A stretch of 64,000 bases of DNA, taken from Isoetes taiwanensis (taxonomy: Eukaryota; Streptophyta; Lycopodiopsida; Isoetales; Isoetaceae). Location of the stretch: NCBI GenBank assembly GCA_021234155.1, contig JAJEKV010000013.1, forward strand, positions 10,175,548-10,239,547, given 5' to 3'. Position 1 is the first letter of the stretch, and every line of letters starts with the position of its first letter. Of this stretch, positions 1-12,519 are shown one piece after another. The translations under genes were made by a program, and so were the position numbers. The notes beneath the pieces were generated by a model that ran no database searches, was not told the origin of the DNA, and saw only the letters and a program-made list of their open reading frames with translations.

Positions 1-1803
1 TTTAATTAGCATTCACAATGCAGACAAAGTCTCTTTTCTTACTATAGATCCAATGTGACTCAAATAGTCTTCCAATTTAATGTGATTCGATTTACCATCA
101 TTTTCTACTTATCCAATCCTTGACTTGTTTTGTTCTGCCTCGCACTCCCTTCTGACAATTCTAAGAACCTTTTCAAGATTCTCCAAACACTATCCCAATC
201 ATAATCTAGTAATTTTTGGGACCAAATCACAGAGGGTAAAGGTGCGAGAATTATGACATTTCCATGCATGTCAACACTGCAGCTATGCTACAAGATCCTC
301 ATAAATTAAGCATCGAACTTGAATCAGGGATATGCTATCCAAGCGTCTCTACCTTAGCCTAAACAGTTTTTCAACAAATAACTTCTTGTGAATTTGCCCT
401 TAGCCTGCCTGATATCAACACAAGAAGCACGGCGCTACTCAAAATATGCCAATGATGCACTACTTATTGGAAAGCACCTTAGTCTTTAACTTCTAAAAAC
501 TTAATCTATTGTGATGAAATATCCAAACAAAGCCACATAACATCGCCTCAACAAACATCTAATTCACCAAACATGATAAGGGAAATCTCTATCTCCGTAT
601 CGTGAAAATTTTGCTTCCATTGTCTACATCAAGAATACTTTTTTTGTTCTTCTATCTCTTGTGCACTGTTTACTCCAAAATAACTTTGCTAATAGGCCCT
701 ACTAGAAGATCTACCAAGTATAAAGTGTAGAGAATTGCTTAAGTAACATACCATAGATTAGCAACTTTGTAGAACCCTATTTCTGAGGTATCATCTCTGC
801 ACATGTCTATCATAATACGATTAGTACCATCCAACTACTTCAACTTGAATACTGTGTAAGCCCCCAATAATCTAACCATGCTATGTGACCAATTGCACAA
901 AAATGAGTACAAAAAAATGCGATTTCTTATGACAATATATCAACACACCTGTAGCGCAATCATCTTTGGCATTGCCTTCTGCATTTCCAAAATGATGTTT
1001 CCAGAATGCCCTAAATTGATTTGATGGAACTAGAAGCCTAGTTGTGATCAGGGTATCAAGGTTTGTGCCATTGACAATTCGTTCACATACACTGACGGTT
1101 GCCGATTGAGTAGAAAACATTTTTCCAGGATTCTATACAATAGGCAAGAAAAAAAACTAAATTATATAAACACTCCTAATAGTAAAAATTCGATAAGAAC
1201 GACAATATTCGTCACCTGGCACAGCATCTGCAACCTTGAGTTCCGTGAAGAATCATAAATATTTTGGGTTTACAACATAATATGGGCCTAAACCTGATCA
1301 AAGCGTATTTCATTTTACATGCTCCTCAGTGAATGTCATGGTGAGAAATAACCTGCATCCAAGCACGGAGATAAGAAATTGATTAGAAAAAGGGCCCAAA
1401 TAAACTGATAGAAAGCTCCTTAACGACCAGAATTGTCCAACACAGAGTTCTACAATAGATTAGATCAATGATTACATTTAATTAAACTAAATCTGTATCT
1501 ATAAGTGCTAACCTGCTGAGCCCTGTTTTACATATGTATTTTGGGCGTAGAGAATCTTGTAACATGGAGAGTGCAGAATGCATGGCCTTTGCTTGGTGCT
1601 GGTCTAGTTTTCCAATAATTCTACCATAAAAGTCCATAATGTTTCCCCAATCTTATCAAGGATTAGTTGTATTTTTCAAGGACACCTCCATTTAACACAG
1701 AATTCAGCTATGATGGAGTAAGCAAGGATGTCATTTGAATACCATCCTTAAAAGAACTGCATTGCTAGTCAAATGGTACACCTTTGATCCAAGTACATTA
1801 TTT
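1..1803. other. 3' flank of the PPR gene, no gene recognised
   Basis: This AT-rich stretch has no reading frame resembling a known family on either strand. Directly after the PPR stop (TAA at 1,804-1,806) the same minus-strand frame reads two residue-sized gaps and then CTWIKGVPFD at 1,768-1,797, followed by a TAG. This looks like the WIE-type start of a PPR E+ tail, so part of the stretch may be decayed C-terminal coding sequence. Nothing else is supported. Confidence 0.5.
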
Positions 1804-4125
1804 TTAGTCATCTCTGAAGAACATCCCATTTTTCTCTTCTAGCATCTGCGCATTGGCATAGATATTGGACATGAGCACATACCCAGCTGTGCAGAAGGAA
1901 TCCAAATAAGCGATTTGATCAAAGCACTCCCTTCCCACCTCAATGTTACTATGCACTTTGCAGGCACTTAACAAAGACGTCCAGCCCATGATATTATTTA
2001 GTGTACTAGATTGAAGTAAGTCTTCTGCCTCATCGAGACATCCTTCTCGTCCCAAGAGGTCAATCATGCACATATAGTGAAAGATAGTTGGGGTAATGTC
2101 ATGACATTCCCCCATAGACTTGAAAAACCAGCGACCTAGATCCACTAGACCTGCCCGACTACATGCAATAAGAATCATCGTATATATTATGTCATTTAGT
2201 TTTATGCCTTCCTGTTGCATCATTTCAGAAAATTGTAGAGCTAGAAAGCCTTTCCCATGTTGTGCATATCCTGCAATCATTGCACCCCATGTTACTATAT
2301 TTTGACGTGGTAATTTGTGAAAGATTTCACATGCCTCCTCTAAACTTCCACAGTTAGAATACATATCAACCAGAGCACTTCCAACAACGATATCATAGTG
2401 AAATCCATTTCTTATTATGCACTCATGAGTGACTCTTCCGTGAATTGTAGCTCCTATACTGCCACATACTTTTAACATGGATAAAAATATACCTAGATTC
2501 GGACAGATACCTTCCTCCTGCATTTCTTCATAGCTTTTTAGAGCTAAAAGGCCCTCTCCCTTCTGGGTATACCCTGCAATTATTGCACCCCACGACACCA
2601 CATCCCTGTCTGGTAGTTTATTAAAAGCATTATGTGCCTCTGCCAAGCTTCCACCTTTTGTGTACATATCAAGAAGGGTATTCCCCATGACAACACTGTG
2701 TTCAAGTTGATTTTTGATAATCTTACCATGAATGAGTCTTCCCTCTTCCAGTTCGCTTGTGCTAGCACATGCTTTGAGAGAACACAAGAGGCTGACTACG
2801 TCTGGCTGTATCCCTTCATGTTGCAACTTCTGCAAGTATTGTAAAGCTAGGAAATCTTCACCTTGTTCCACAAGGCCAGCAATCATTGCATTCCATGACA
2901 CCAAATTTCCTTTTGGTAAGCTTTTAAATACTCTATAAGCATCCTCTAGACTTCCGCATCTACTATACATGTGAATTAATGCACTTCCAATGACATCATT
3001 ATTAAGAGCACTTTTAATGATCTTGTCATGGATAAGCCTACCATGCGCTATTGCTGGTACATTAGCACATGCTTTTAAAATGCTGACAAATGCAACTGCA
3101 TCCGAACTCAAGCCTGCTTCTTGCATCTTGTGAAAATAGTCCAAAGCCAGAAGACCACCATGCTGGGCGTATCCTAGTATCAATGAATTCCATAGCACCA
3201 CGTTTGTTTCTGGCAGTCTGTGGAAAACACGCTCGGCCTCCTGTAAACATTCACATTTTGCATACATATCAATTAAGGAGCTAGCAACAACAACATCTAA
3301 ATGAAGTTCATTTCTAATGATTTGGTCATGCATAAGCCTGCCCTGCTCTACATTTCTTGTAATGGCACATGCCTTCAGACCGCTAAGCAAAATAGCCCTG
3401 TCTGCATTATGTTCTTGTTGCAACTTTTGACAAAATTCCAAGGCTAGAATGCAGTTCCCATGCTGGGAAAATCCTGCAACCAATGCACCCCATGAGATGG
3501 CATTTGGTTGTAATCCCTGGCCAAGCATCTGTTCGAAGCATTCTAGAGCTGAAATATGTTGTCCATTCTGGGCATATCCTGCAATCGTGGAATTCCATGA
3601 GATCATATCTCGACATTTCAACTCATCAAAAACACTCCGGGCCTCTACAGGACTCCCGCATTTGGCATACATGTCTATCAAAACATTTCCTACAACAAGG
3701 TTTGAATGGAGGCCAATGTCAATAGTTCTTTCATGGACAATTCGTCCGTGCAGTATGCTCTTTGACAATACGCATGCCTTAAGGGCAGCAACATAAATAT
3801 AAGCATCTCCTTCAACGGCTAATAATTCCATTCTATCATACAACTCAAGAGCCATACAACCATGACCAAGCTTAGCATTTGCCTGAATGATTGCAGCCCA
3901 AGTATGCATCCCTGCATTCGTGATGTTATTGAATATTTCATTTGCCTCAAGCAATTTGTTATGGTAGCTAAACAACCGAATAAGGTGATCACCGAATACT
4001 GCAATTGATTCAAGACCACTGTATATAAGAAGAGACAGAACTCGCTTACCATTCTGGAGGTCTTTCGTCTTGTCACAGGACTGGAGGAGGCAATAGGCAT
4101 CGTTCCGTTTTAGTGGCAAATGCAT
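1804..4125 (-). CDS. PLS-class pentatricopeptide repeat protein, E-type tail truncated
   Basis: The open frame encodes 773 residues. PPR proteins are sequence-specific RNA-binding proteins of plastids and mitochondria that act in editing, splicing or stability. The frame is made almost entirely of tandem 31-36-residue repeats of P, L and S type: LIDMYAKCGS-like helices, then DVVSWGAIIAGYTQKGE-like helices, then KACA..HGR.IH. Repeats run from about residue 45 to 700. An E1-like block follows (GWTSLLSACKVHSNIEVGRE, about residues 705-755) and the protein stops at MFFRDD, in what should be E2, with no DYW deaminase domain. The start is the first Met. The residues after it (LLQSCDKTKDLQNGKRVLSL) already belong to the repeat region and no organelle transit peptide is visible, so a 5' exon or an upstream start may be missing. 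Family call is firm; target RNA is unknown. Confidence 0.9.
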   Translation of the reverse strand: MHLPLKRNDAYCLLQSCDKTKDLQNGKRVLSLLIYSGLESIAVFGDHLIRLFSYHNKLLEANEIFNNITNAGMHTWAAIIQANAKLGHGCMALELYDRMELLAVEGDAYIYVAALKACVLSKSILHGRIVHERTIDIGLHSNLVVGNVLIDMYAKCGSPVEARSVFDELKCRDMISWNSTIAGYAQNGQHISALECFEQMLGQGLQPNAISWGALVAGFSQHGNCILALEFCQKLQQEHNADRAILLSGLKACAITRNVEQGRLMHDQIIRNELHLDVVVASSLIDMYAKCECLQEAERVFHRLPETNVVLWNSLILGYAQHGGLLALDYFHKMQEAGLSSDAVAFVSILKACANVPAIAHGRLIHDKIIKSALNNDVIGSALIHMYSRCGSLEDAYRVFKSLPKGNLVSWNAMIAGLVEQGEDFLALQYLQKLQHEGIQPDVVSLLCSLKACASTSELEEGRLIHGKIIKNQLEHSVVMGNTLLDMYTKGGSLAEAHNAFNKLPDRDVVSWGAIIAGYTQKGEGLLALKSYEEMQEEGICPNLGIFLSMLKVCGSIGATIHGRVTHECIIRNGFHYDIVVGSALVDMYSNCGSLEEACEIFHKLPRQNIVTWGAMIAGYAQHGKGFLALQFSEMMQQEGIKLNDIIYTMILIACSRAGLVDLGRWFFKSMGECHDITPTIFHYMCMIDLLGREGCLDEAEDLLQSSTLNNIMGWTSLLSACKVHSNIEVGRECFDQIAYLDSFCTAGYVLMSNIYANAQMLEEKNGMFFRDD

Positions 4126-5135
4126 TGCAGGAGCTCATCCTTTTCAGTTCGATATTTCGAGGAGACAATTAAATTTCGCTTGAAATTTCAAGGAATTTCA
4201 GGCGAAATTTCCAACTCGCCGAAATTCACCGACGAAAAAAAAAGGAACCTGAAATTTTGTCTTTTTCTTGCTTTTCCGGCGTTTATCCGACGGGAATATT
4301 GGCGGTGCCAGTTAGAAAGGGACGGCAGGGGCCGACGAAGGCAGGAACCGACGGAGGCAGGAGACTTGAATCGACTGTGTTTTTCTTTGTGAGTAATGAC
4401 CAGTAGGCTTAAATTAGGGCATTATTCCGTTAAAATTATATGTCATAAAATTTCTCCTGAATTTACGGAGCGGCGCCGCTTGCCCTGTTCTACAGTTTTT
4501 TTTTTTTAATCAAGACTTCCCTTCCTCTGTTTCAGAGTTTATTTTCGCAGAGATGCTTGCCGGAACTTGCAGAGGAGCTTGCTTGCCATGTTCCAGAGTT
4601 TGATTTGCAGAGGATCTTGCACAAAGAAGCTCTCTTGCCGTGTTACAAGGTTTTTTGCGCGTAAGAGCTTAAGGAGAGCTTTTGCGGAGCAGCTTACAAA
4701 AGTTTGAGAGCAGATGGGCGTACTTCTTGGCATAGGCAAGAACGGCAAGAACATGCAAGAACATGGCAAGAACGGCAAGGTGCTGTATTTTTGTAGCTTA
4801 TAAATCTATGGAATCAAAGCTAGAGCACAGGTACAGAATGATTGAAGACGACTCCTTCCTTGATCTGCAAATGAGGATGTTTCTGAAAGGCCGATTCTTC
4901 AAAAAGATTTTGCAACTTTGGCCGATTCTTCAAAAATTCATGTTCTTCCATGCAGCCGCTTCTTGAGCGTAGAAAATCACATAAATCGACCATGTTTTTT
5001 GAAGATTTAACAAGATATTTCATCTCGACAGCTCTAAAACCGATCAAAATCAGAATCCTCAAGCTTCTACTCACGCAAAGATCTGCCAGAACAGAGAAAA
5101 GTGGTGGAAATTTAAGCCTACAGGTCATTACGTCC
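4126..5135. other. Upstream region of the PPR gene
   Basis: This is non-coding by inspection. At 4,165-4,225 several overlapping GAAATTTC-type palindromes lie just upstream of the PPR start and could form local structure. At 4,735-4,780 a short run of imperfect GGCAAGAAC units repeats. No coding family, RNA gene or clear core promoter was identified. Confidence 0.4.
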
Positions 5136-5274
5136 GGGAAAATTCACCTCTCGAAAAATTCTCTCGGGAATATTCCCTCGGCGGCATCGCCAGACTCGGC
5201 GGCGCTGCGGCTTCGCCGCCTGGGCGCCGCCTCGGGAAATTCCCTCGAGGAATTTTCTCGAGGTGAATTTTCCC
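5136..5274. repeat. GC-rich imperfect inverted repeat (foldback)
   Basis: The left arm (5,136-5,186) and right arm (5,223-5,274) are near-complementary over about 50 bases. Both outer ends read GGGAAAATTCACCTC towards the centre, and the inner parts carry CCTCGGCGGC against GCCGCCTCGG. The loop is GC-rich with a small internal GCGGC/GCCGC stem. The base composition is very unlike the AT-rich surroundings. This could be a small foldback or MITE-type element, or the paired termini of one; no convincing target-site duplication is seen. Confidence 0.6.
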
Positions 5275-7356
5275 TAGTACAAAAACCTGATGTTTGGCCC
5301 TGTAATTTCAGGGTCCCTCCTTTTTCGCCCCATCCTATTGCCTTTACATGTCTCAACCATTATCGAATTGTCCCTAAATATATGATATGCAAGAAATATA
5401 CAAATTACCATATTAGCAAACCTAATTACAAAAATACCCCCTGCACTCCAAACTTAATTACAAAAATGCTTGGAAGCCATAGTCATCTCTACGAGTGCAA
5501 GCACTATGTCCCTTTAAAGAAATACAAGAAATTTATCGCGGCGGCCGCACCGCGAACATTTCTCTTCTCCAACTTGCTTCAAAAGAAGTTTTGTGCTAAG
5601 TCGAATAGATCTCAATTTTGGATATCCTTGAGATGCGAAAGAACATGCACGAGTTGAACCTTGGGATTCATCTGCAAATCTTTAGCCAGAAAGGTCTGAT
5701 ACTAAGTTTGCAAATAGAGAAGTCTTTGATAATGGCATGGACTTCAATGTTGCATCCGCTTAAATACATCAAGTCAGTACATAACAAAAGAAATCGACTT
5801 GTATGGTCCTAAAATATGAACAGAAGGATCTCAAGTTTGAGCAAAAAATTTTACACTATGCTTTGTTGCCTGTGATGCAATTTTGTCCTTTTGTATTGAT
5901 CAGATATTTTGAAATTGAATTACTAAAAAAAACTTTAAAAGCATAAGGAATACAACCTAGGAGGGTAACAATATTGCAAGTTTAGATTTACATTGCATAT
6001 TTAAGGTCGTGGAAATCGTGGCCACTAATGCCTAATTATGTTTATGCTCTAACACAGATATGACATAGGCTCTTGAATACCATGTGATAGCCACTTCGTC
6101 TACATCTCCCTTGTGAGAATGGATGTTCCAAATGTGAAATACCTTTTAAGATGTCTCAAATGCCTAAAAAGAAATTGAATGAACAGATGCCAGTTGCCTC
6201 TGCAAATGGAACATACACAATGGAGCTTCAAAATAGAGTTCTTTCTTTGCCATGGACACACTAATTTTGACATAATCAACAAACAAAAATGAGTATTGTA
6301 TGGATTATATGCATTTGATCCAAACAATGTACTTAGGCATTTAATATTCTGCTATCTGATCTATACTGGTGTCTGATGCAAATACTCGACGCAATTCACC
6401 CTAATCTAATCCAACGCGTCTTTGATACTACTCGAAGCAATTCACCTTAATCTAATCCAATGCGTTTTTTATACTACTTCTAGCTCTGGCTAACCTGCAG
6501 CTCAACCTAAATCGCACGATGATAGCTTCGCGGACATTTGGTTCCATTGATAGCCAGAATTTCAACTAACACGAAATGGAAACTCTGACAAAAGGTATGG
6601 TGGTGACAGTCCTTGATTGGCTTCCAATATAAAGGGGGCTACATTTGCTTCCAGAAGAATGATGCAAGTCGGAAAAGCATGCAGCGACTACAGTCAGCTC
6701 TTAGCGCGGGCAGTTTCACCAGGAGTTGAGCACATCCTAACAATCAAAAGGAAAAAAAAAAAGCAAGTTTTTTATGTGTGGTCGCATACATCCATAGTCT
6801 AGCCTAAGGCGGAATGGTGCACCATGGTCTCAGAGACTAGGGGACTGTGTTGCCTTGTGCGTAACGGTTGGGGAATAAATTTGACCATTAAGATTTATTC
6901 CTTAAATAAATAGTAACAGGGCAATAACTATGTTATATTAAGTTAAAGGTTAAAAAAATGCCTTAATGGTTAAAATACCATTGAATATGAAATAGGTGAG
7001 CACCCCTTAAATCGGGGATGCCACCAACGAATCCCCTCAGATAATCTGAGTGCGGTAACAGATGGGCAATTGGTCGATTTGCAGGATTGATATGATTTCT
7101 GGCAGAATTACCTGCCCCTTTGAAACAACTTTGCCACGTTGGCAGGAGATTGGATCAAGAAGCAGGCGGCCGGAATTGTCACAGGAGGCCGGAAGGCTGA
7201 AAGGAAAAAAAGAAGGAGAGAGAAGCCGCAGATTAAACAATGAAAAGAAGGCATTTTCATTGTTACATGAGGAAAGCTAAATCATTTCATTGATTTGCTC
7301 TGGTCCAATCATCATTTAAATCAAAGTTCATTGTTATTTTCATGGTTCATTGTTAG
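5275..7356. other. Intergenic, no gene recognised
   Basis: No frame in this stretch resembles a known protein. Short open frames here lack homologous features and are interrupted on all sides. It carries one 46-bp tandem duplication (listed separately) and leads into the first recognisable CesA exon. Further 5' CesA exons were looked for in 6,600-7,350 and not found. Confidence 0.4.
6384..6475. repeat. 46-bp tandem duplication
   Basis: Two adjacent copies (6,384-6,429 and 6,430-6,475) both begin ACTCGA and share CAATTCACC, TAATCTAATCCAA and a final ATACT. They differ at a handful of positions. The function is unknown. Confidence 0.85.
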
Positions 7357-8766
7357 ATGGCAGCAAGCGTATCCATCCACTTCCTTACCCTGACAGCCAC
7401 CTCGCAGGTATGTTCAATCATGAATTTAGCTTCCCTGTTTGCAGATAATTCCAAAATTGAGAACCTTTTCTGAACATGAGGTAACGTTTTGCTTCCAGTG
7501 CAAGTGCGCACCATGGATCCGTCCAAAGATCCCTCTGCTTATGGATATGGGAGTGTAGCATGCAAGGAAAGAGTGGAAAGTTGGAAGCTTAGGCAGGAGA
7601 AGATGCAAATGACCATGACTGAAGGCCAGCAGCATCCTGGAAAAGGGGGTGATGGAGATGACGACAATGGGCCAAAATTACCAATGTAAGTTCTTTGCAC
7701 ATAGTGTAGATGTCATGTTGGCATATTCTGTACATGTTAAGAACAATTTATACTGTTCTCAAGATGGATGAAGCAAGGCAGCCCTTGTCAAGGAAGATCC
7801 CTATACCATCTAGCAAAATTAATCCATACAGGATGGTTACTTATTATTGTTCGTCTTGTTGTGCTAGGATTCTTCTTGCGATATCGAATTCTGAACCCTG
7901 TTAAAAATGCATTTGCTCTATGGCTCACCTCAGTCATTTGTGAAATATGGTTTGCATTGCATTTTCTTGGATTCTCGATCAGTTTCCCAAATGGTTTCCG
8001 ATTAATCGAGAGACATATCTTGACAGGCTCTCTCTGAGGTATACTCATGATCAATAATATTCTCATTTTTTTAACTCTCTTTTTCGCAAAGGTGTTAATT
8101 TTTTTTTTTGGTTGATAGATATGACTTAGAGAAGGGGAACCATCAAACCTTGCTGCAGTTGATCTCTTTGTCAGGACTGTGGATCCCATGAAGGAGCTTC
8201 CAATTGTTACGGCAAACACAGAGTTGTCTATCCTTTCTGTTGACTATCCTGTGGACAAAGTTTCATGTTATATATCAGATGATGGTGCTGCAATGCTTAC
8301 CTTTGAGGGATTATCTGAGACATCAGAATTTGCCCGCAAATGGGTTCCCTTTGTTAAAGAGTTTAACATTGAACCTCGAGCCCCAGAGATGTACTTCGCC
8401 CAAAAGATTGATTATTTGAAGGATAAAGTGCAGCCATCATTTGTAGAAAGAAGAGCAATGAAGGTGAAAACTTTGGAAATGCTTAATGAATGCTAAAATT
8501 TTTCAGAGAGAATATGAAGAATTCAAGGTCCGCATCAATGCTTTGGTTGCCAAAGCACAAAAAGTTCCTGAAGAAGGCTGGACTATGCAGGATGGAACAC
8601 CTTGACCTGGGAATAACACACGGGATCACCCGGGAATGATTCAGGTAATAATTTTTCAACCAATTGAATTTCTTTTAACAGGCACGTAAAGGAATTTATA
8701 CTAAACCTGTTTTTATTCATCTACAGGTTTTCTTGGGACACAGCGGGGGGCATGACACTGATGTTA
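7357..8766 (+). pseudogene. CesA: Cellulose synthase (CesA) pseudogene, 5' and 3' truncated, introns retained
   Basis: CesA is the plasma-membrane glucosyltransferase that makes cellulose. Exons visible by CesA homology are 7,357-7,407 (KRIHPLPYPD), 7,499-about 7,686 (QVRTMDPSKD, GYGSVACKERVE), 7,764-8,038 ([11 protein letters not shown], then the first membrane helix), 8,119-8,463 ([32 protein letters not shown]), 8,507-8,644 (EYEEF, VPEEGW) and 8,727-about 8,766 (VFLGHSGGHDTD). Most introns keep GT and AG. The gene is dead: frameshifts near 7,834, 7,955 and 8,126 and a TGA at 8,603-8,605 replacing a conserved Trp break the frame. Homology stops abruptly after the GGHDTD block, so the second half of the catalytic core, the QxxRW motif and the C-terminal helices are missing. 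The N-terminal RING zinc finger is also absent. Retained introns argue for DNA-level duplication and not retroposition. Confidence 0.93.
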
Positions 8767-11700
8767 CTGGTAGAAATCCGAGTTTTCTTTTTGATCTTGG
8801 AAGAAATGGGCGCATGGATTGAAGGGTGCCACATAGCCGGCATGGCCGATCTGTTGCGGAAAATCTAGAACGTTCTAGCAGACCCCGGCCTTTCCCAGCT
8901 GCCTGAGGCTGTACCAAGAATCCTTCTTACTGCCCTCAGCATGCAAGCTAGTTGGCTATGGCCGCTTCTTTTTCTTTTCTCAATCTAACCAGCCATGGTC
9001 AGAATATATCCGGATTTATTCTGCAAGAAAAGATTGTGAAAGAGAGCAGGGCGCAGATGCCAGTTGGAGAGGGGAAGAACGCAGATGCCGCAGTGTCGAC
9101 ACCATAGCCAGCAAATTTTTTCTTTTAAGTGCAACGTGTCAAAAAATTTATAATAGAAGTGTTGCGCACGAAAATAACTAACTGTCGTGATTATAGAGAG
9201 GCATCTTAAAGTAATATGCCAAAAGAATCGCCCTCCAATAATTATATATGTTTACTTATATATGAGTCAGATTTTATGTCATGTGTATCAATCAACCCTT
9301 TTAATTTGGGATTTTTCGGTGTGGTCGAAAATGTTTTTTGTTTTTTTTTAGGGTGATTTCCTAAGATTGTTGGTATCTTGGTGGCCGGAAAAGATTTCGG
9401 TGCTTCCAAAAATTGGAAAAATAGTTTAGATGATTTGGGGTTTAAGATTTTCGCATAAACAGTTCTTAAATGGATCTGGAGGATTTTGAAGGCAGCTTCG
9501 ATGAGTAGCAGAGGCAACCCTGGTCACGGTAAACTGGCATGTCTATGGTGGAACAAGTTATTAAATGGATCTAGAGGATTTTGATGGCAGTTTCGATGAG
9601 TAGCAGAGGCAACCCTGGTCACGGTAAACCGGCATGTCTATGGTGGAACAAGTATAGCTTGCTCCCGGACAGCCACTTCAATCATCTAACAGGCAGCTTT
9701 GTATAGAATTAAGGTTCGCCCCCGGACTTCAATGATTGCTGCTTGGTGGAATTGTGTTTGTCTTATATTGCTGGAAATCGAGCATGTAAAAGATTTGATT
9801 ACCTTCGTTAGCACTCTTGAGCAAGTATTTATTTCTCAAAAAGACCCATGTCTATCAGTTTTTTAATTGGTTTTGGAGGTTTTCAAGTCTGGGAGCTCCG
9901 TCAATGGCAGAGGTATGTGACTTGCCAAAAATTTGAGGTACTTGAATAGGTTTATTTGTTCCTATTGCAACAAAGCGTTTGCAATACATTTTCTCCCTGC
10001 TATTCTTTTGTTGCCCTCCTCTGGCTACTCCGACCCTAATATAGAAGTATTTTGCATATTTGTCATGGTTACAATTATAGATTTATGGAGGTGGCATCGT
10101 AGGTTATAAGTGTAGAATCTTCTGTGGCTTTCGCATCAGATGGATTGAGCAAAATGAATTTATGATTTCTGTCATGGCTTGCAGGCTCTCCAGTTTCAGA
10201 AGCTATAGTTCATTATGTTCATCTATTTAAAGGAAGCCATTAATTTCAAGGATGCAATTTCAAAGTGTAAAGGAAGGGCTAAAATTGCCATCAATATTTC
10301 AAGATTGAGGTAAATATTGAGTGTGTGTGTCCAATCTATTTGTTATGCTTATGCTTTTGAGCTTTATCTAGCATGTACTTATAGATATGAAGTATCAGCG
10401 AATCCCCTGTGTCAATTTATGTTTGAAGTTTCCACACTCAATTCTATTACATTAAGATAGGAGAATTGCGTACTGCCATGTTAGGCACCAGTCTATAGCG
10501 AGGGTTACATCCTTATTTTTTTCTCACTGCAATAGAAATGATTGTTTTATTCTGGATGGCAGGGAATTTGAGGTAATATTAACACGTGTTATTAATGCTC
10601 CTAAACCTTTAGTATCAGGTCATCTGCTAGCAGGTATATGATTTACGTCTTGAATTAGGCCTTCTGGTTGAGACACAATCGCTCTCATGGTATTTGGGGC
10701 ATGCTAATACACACCTTTTGTAGCGATGTACTGAAAGATGCCTGTATTCATTGCACTTTAAAATCTAATCCAGATTCTAGATCACTAGAAATGCTATGAC
10801 TTCTGCACGTGAGCTTAATCTCTACTGAATGGAGATGAGAGAATTGTGGTAAATCAATGTTATCTACCTTGCATATTGTTTCTTTTAGTTTGTTTGCTTA
10901 GCATGACTCTATATACATTCATGGTGACAGATATCTCATGGTGCCTGCCAATTTATGGGTTATGAAGGCAGGAAATTCATAATTCCTATTATATCAAGGT
11001 GGTTCAATTAAAAGCTGATTGCATTGACAATTATTGGTAAGTAGTTGATAACACTTTACTGAAGTGCATTAAGTTTCTTGAACCATGATGCAACTTTATT
11101 GAGTAGACAATGCTTCTGTTATATTTTGTTGTCAGAGTATGCGTTTTTTCCTGCAAATCATTTGGAACTTAAGTCTTCTTTGTTTGATATGAATTTCTGC
11201 ATCATTATCAACTAGCTCAGAGTCATGATTCACAGGCTGGGCATTCCCTGTGTCATCCACTTTATCTTTGTATTATCTGGGTTCTTTTGTTGTGTTTATG
11301 CTACATGGTTGTGTGTATTCTCTGGCTATGTGTATGCTGCATGCGCATGCAATAAATGAACATTCTACATCCAACACTCTTGCCTTTGAGAATATGCTTA
11401 TTTTGTCAATGTCTTTCTTATAGTTAATAATTTAATAGATCTTATCTTAAAAACGAATATGCAGGAGGATAAACTTCGTCTTGCGGAACTTAAAGAAGTG
11501 CCATAATATCTAAATTGAATTGAAGAAGCTACATCTTTCAAGTTTTCCAATTTAGAACCAGAAAGTTTTAGAGATGAAATGTGAAGGGATCATGGATCTT
11601 GCAACATGGGCACAACTTTAAGGTAATTAACTAAATATGTTAGTAGTCGTATGCACTCCTACAAAGGTGTCTCATTATCTTTAGCAGTAATAATAATGTC

Positions 11701-12519
11701 TCTTGATCCACCCTTGCACAGTATCCTTCACTTGCAGGCCCTAAATCTAACTGCAGGGGAAGAGGCAACATGAGTTGTCACGGGCCCCTAATTACTTCAA
11801 AAAGTGAAAAGACCATTTGCCATGGTAAAAATGATAACAACTACATAGAGATGATAGTATTTTCTTTTCTGTGTAAGTAGAATGCAGTGCGAACATAGAA
11901 ATTGTTCCTTGGACAGATGTATGGGCTCAAAAGTGCTCCCAGATTTACTGAAAACTAGGTACATGGATACACAGAAAAGTTGTGTTTACTCTAACTTGTT
12001 ATGACATATTTAGTCCTTTACTCCCCCTCTCTTGCAAGGGGCATTAGTTGGTTAGATAGAAATGAGGAAGCACATTTTTTACGAATGTATACTCTAATCG
12101 ACCATGCTACTCGAACTTCTGAATTTACCTCTTTCAATTACTTGACTGTCTAATGGCAGGAATAGTATATGGAGGTATGCAAGCTTCTCTTCTCATCATT
12201 TCTGCCTCTGTGTCAGTCTTTCTCCATCTTTTTATTAGATCTATGTGCAGTCGTTGCTGCAGATAAATAGCTCCATTCCATCATTAGCCGCTCTGAGAAA
12301 TCCTTTTCAACGTAATGCTCTCATGAGGTTCATCTTAATATTTAGTTATTGAGGACTGTTATGCGGTAGTCTACACATGTGTAAAAATAAGCATCTTGGT
12401 ATTGGAATTTTGACCCCAACTATATTTCTTGATCTTGCTGGATATGTTCTTTGATTAATTCTTTTGTCAAATTTGTCCCATTCTCTTATCCTATTTCTGC
12501 ATTAGAGGTTTATAATTCA
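8767..12519. other. Long intergenic stretch, no gene recognised
   Basis: This interval has AT-rich sequence with stops in all frames. It contains one 95-bp tandem duplication (listed separately). No transposon domain, RNA gene or host gene was recognised. The sequence from about 12,300 onward is close to the 3' end of the antisense copia fragment and may include its decayed end, but no LTR could be delimited. Confidence 0.4.
9466..9655. repeat. 95-bp tandem duplication
   Basis: Two adjacent direct copies, 9,466-9,560 and 9,561-9,655, both start TTAAATGGATCT and contain GATGAGTAGCAGAGGCAACC and GGCATGTCTATGGTGGAACA. They differ at only a few bases, so the duplication is fairly recent. Confidence 0.9.

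Noticed and set aside
4950-5657. A 235-residue plus-strand open frame
   Set aside because: It runs through the foldback at 5,136-5,274, has no recognisable domain and biased composition, and the strand is otherwise non-coding here.
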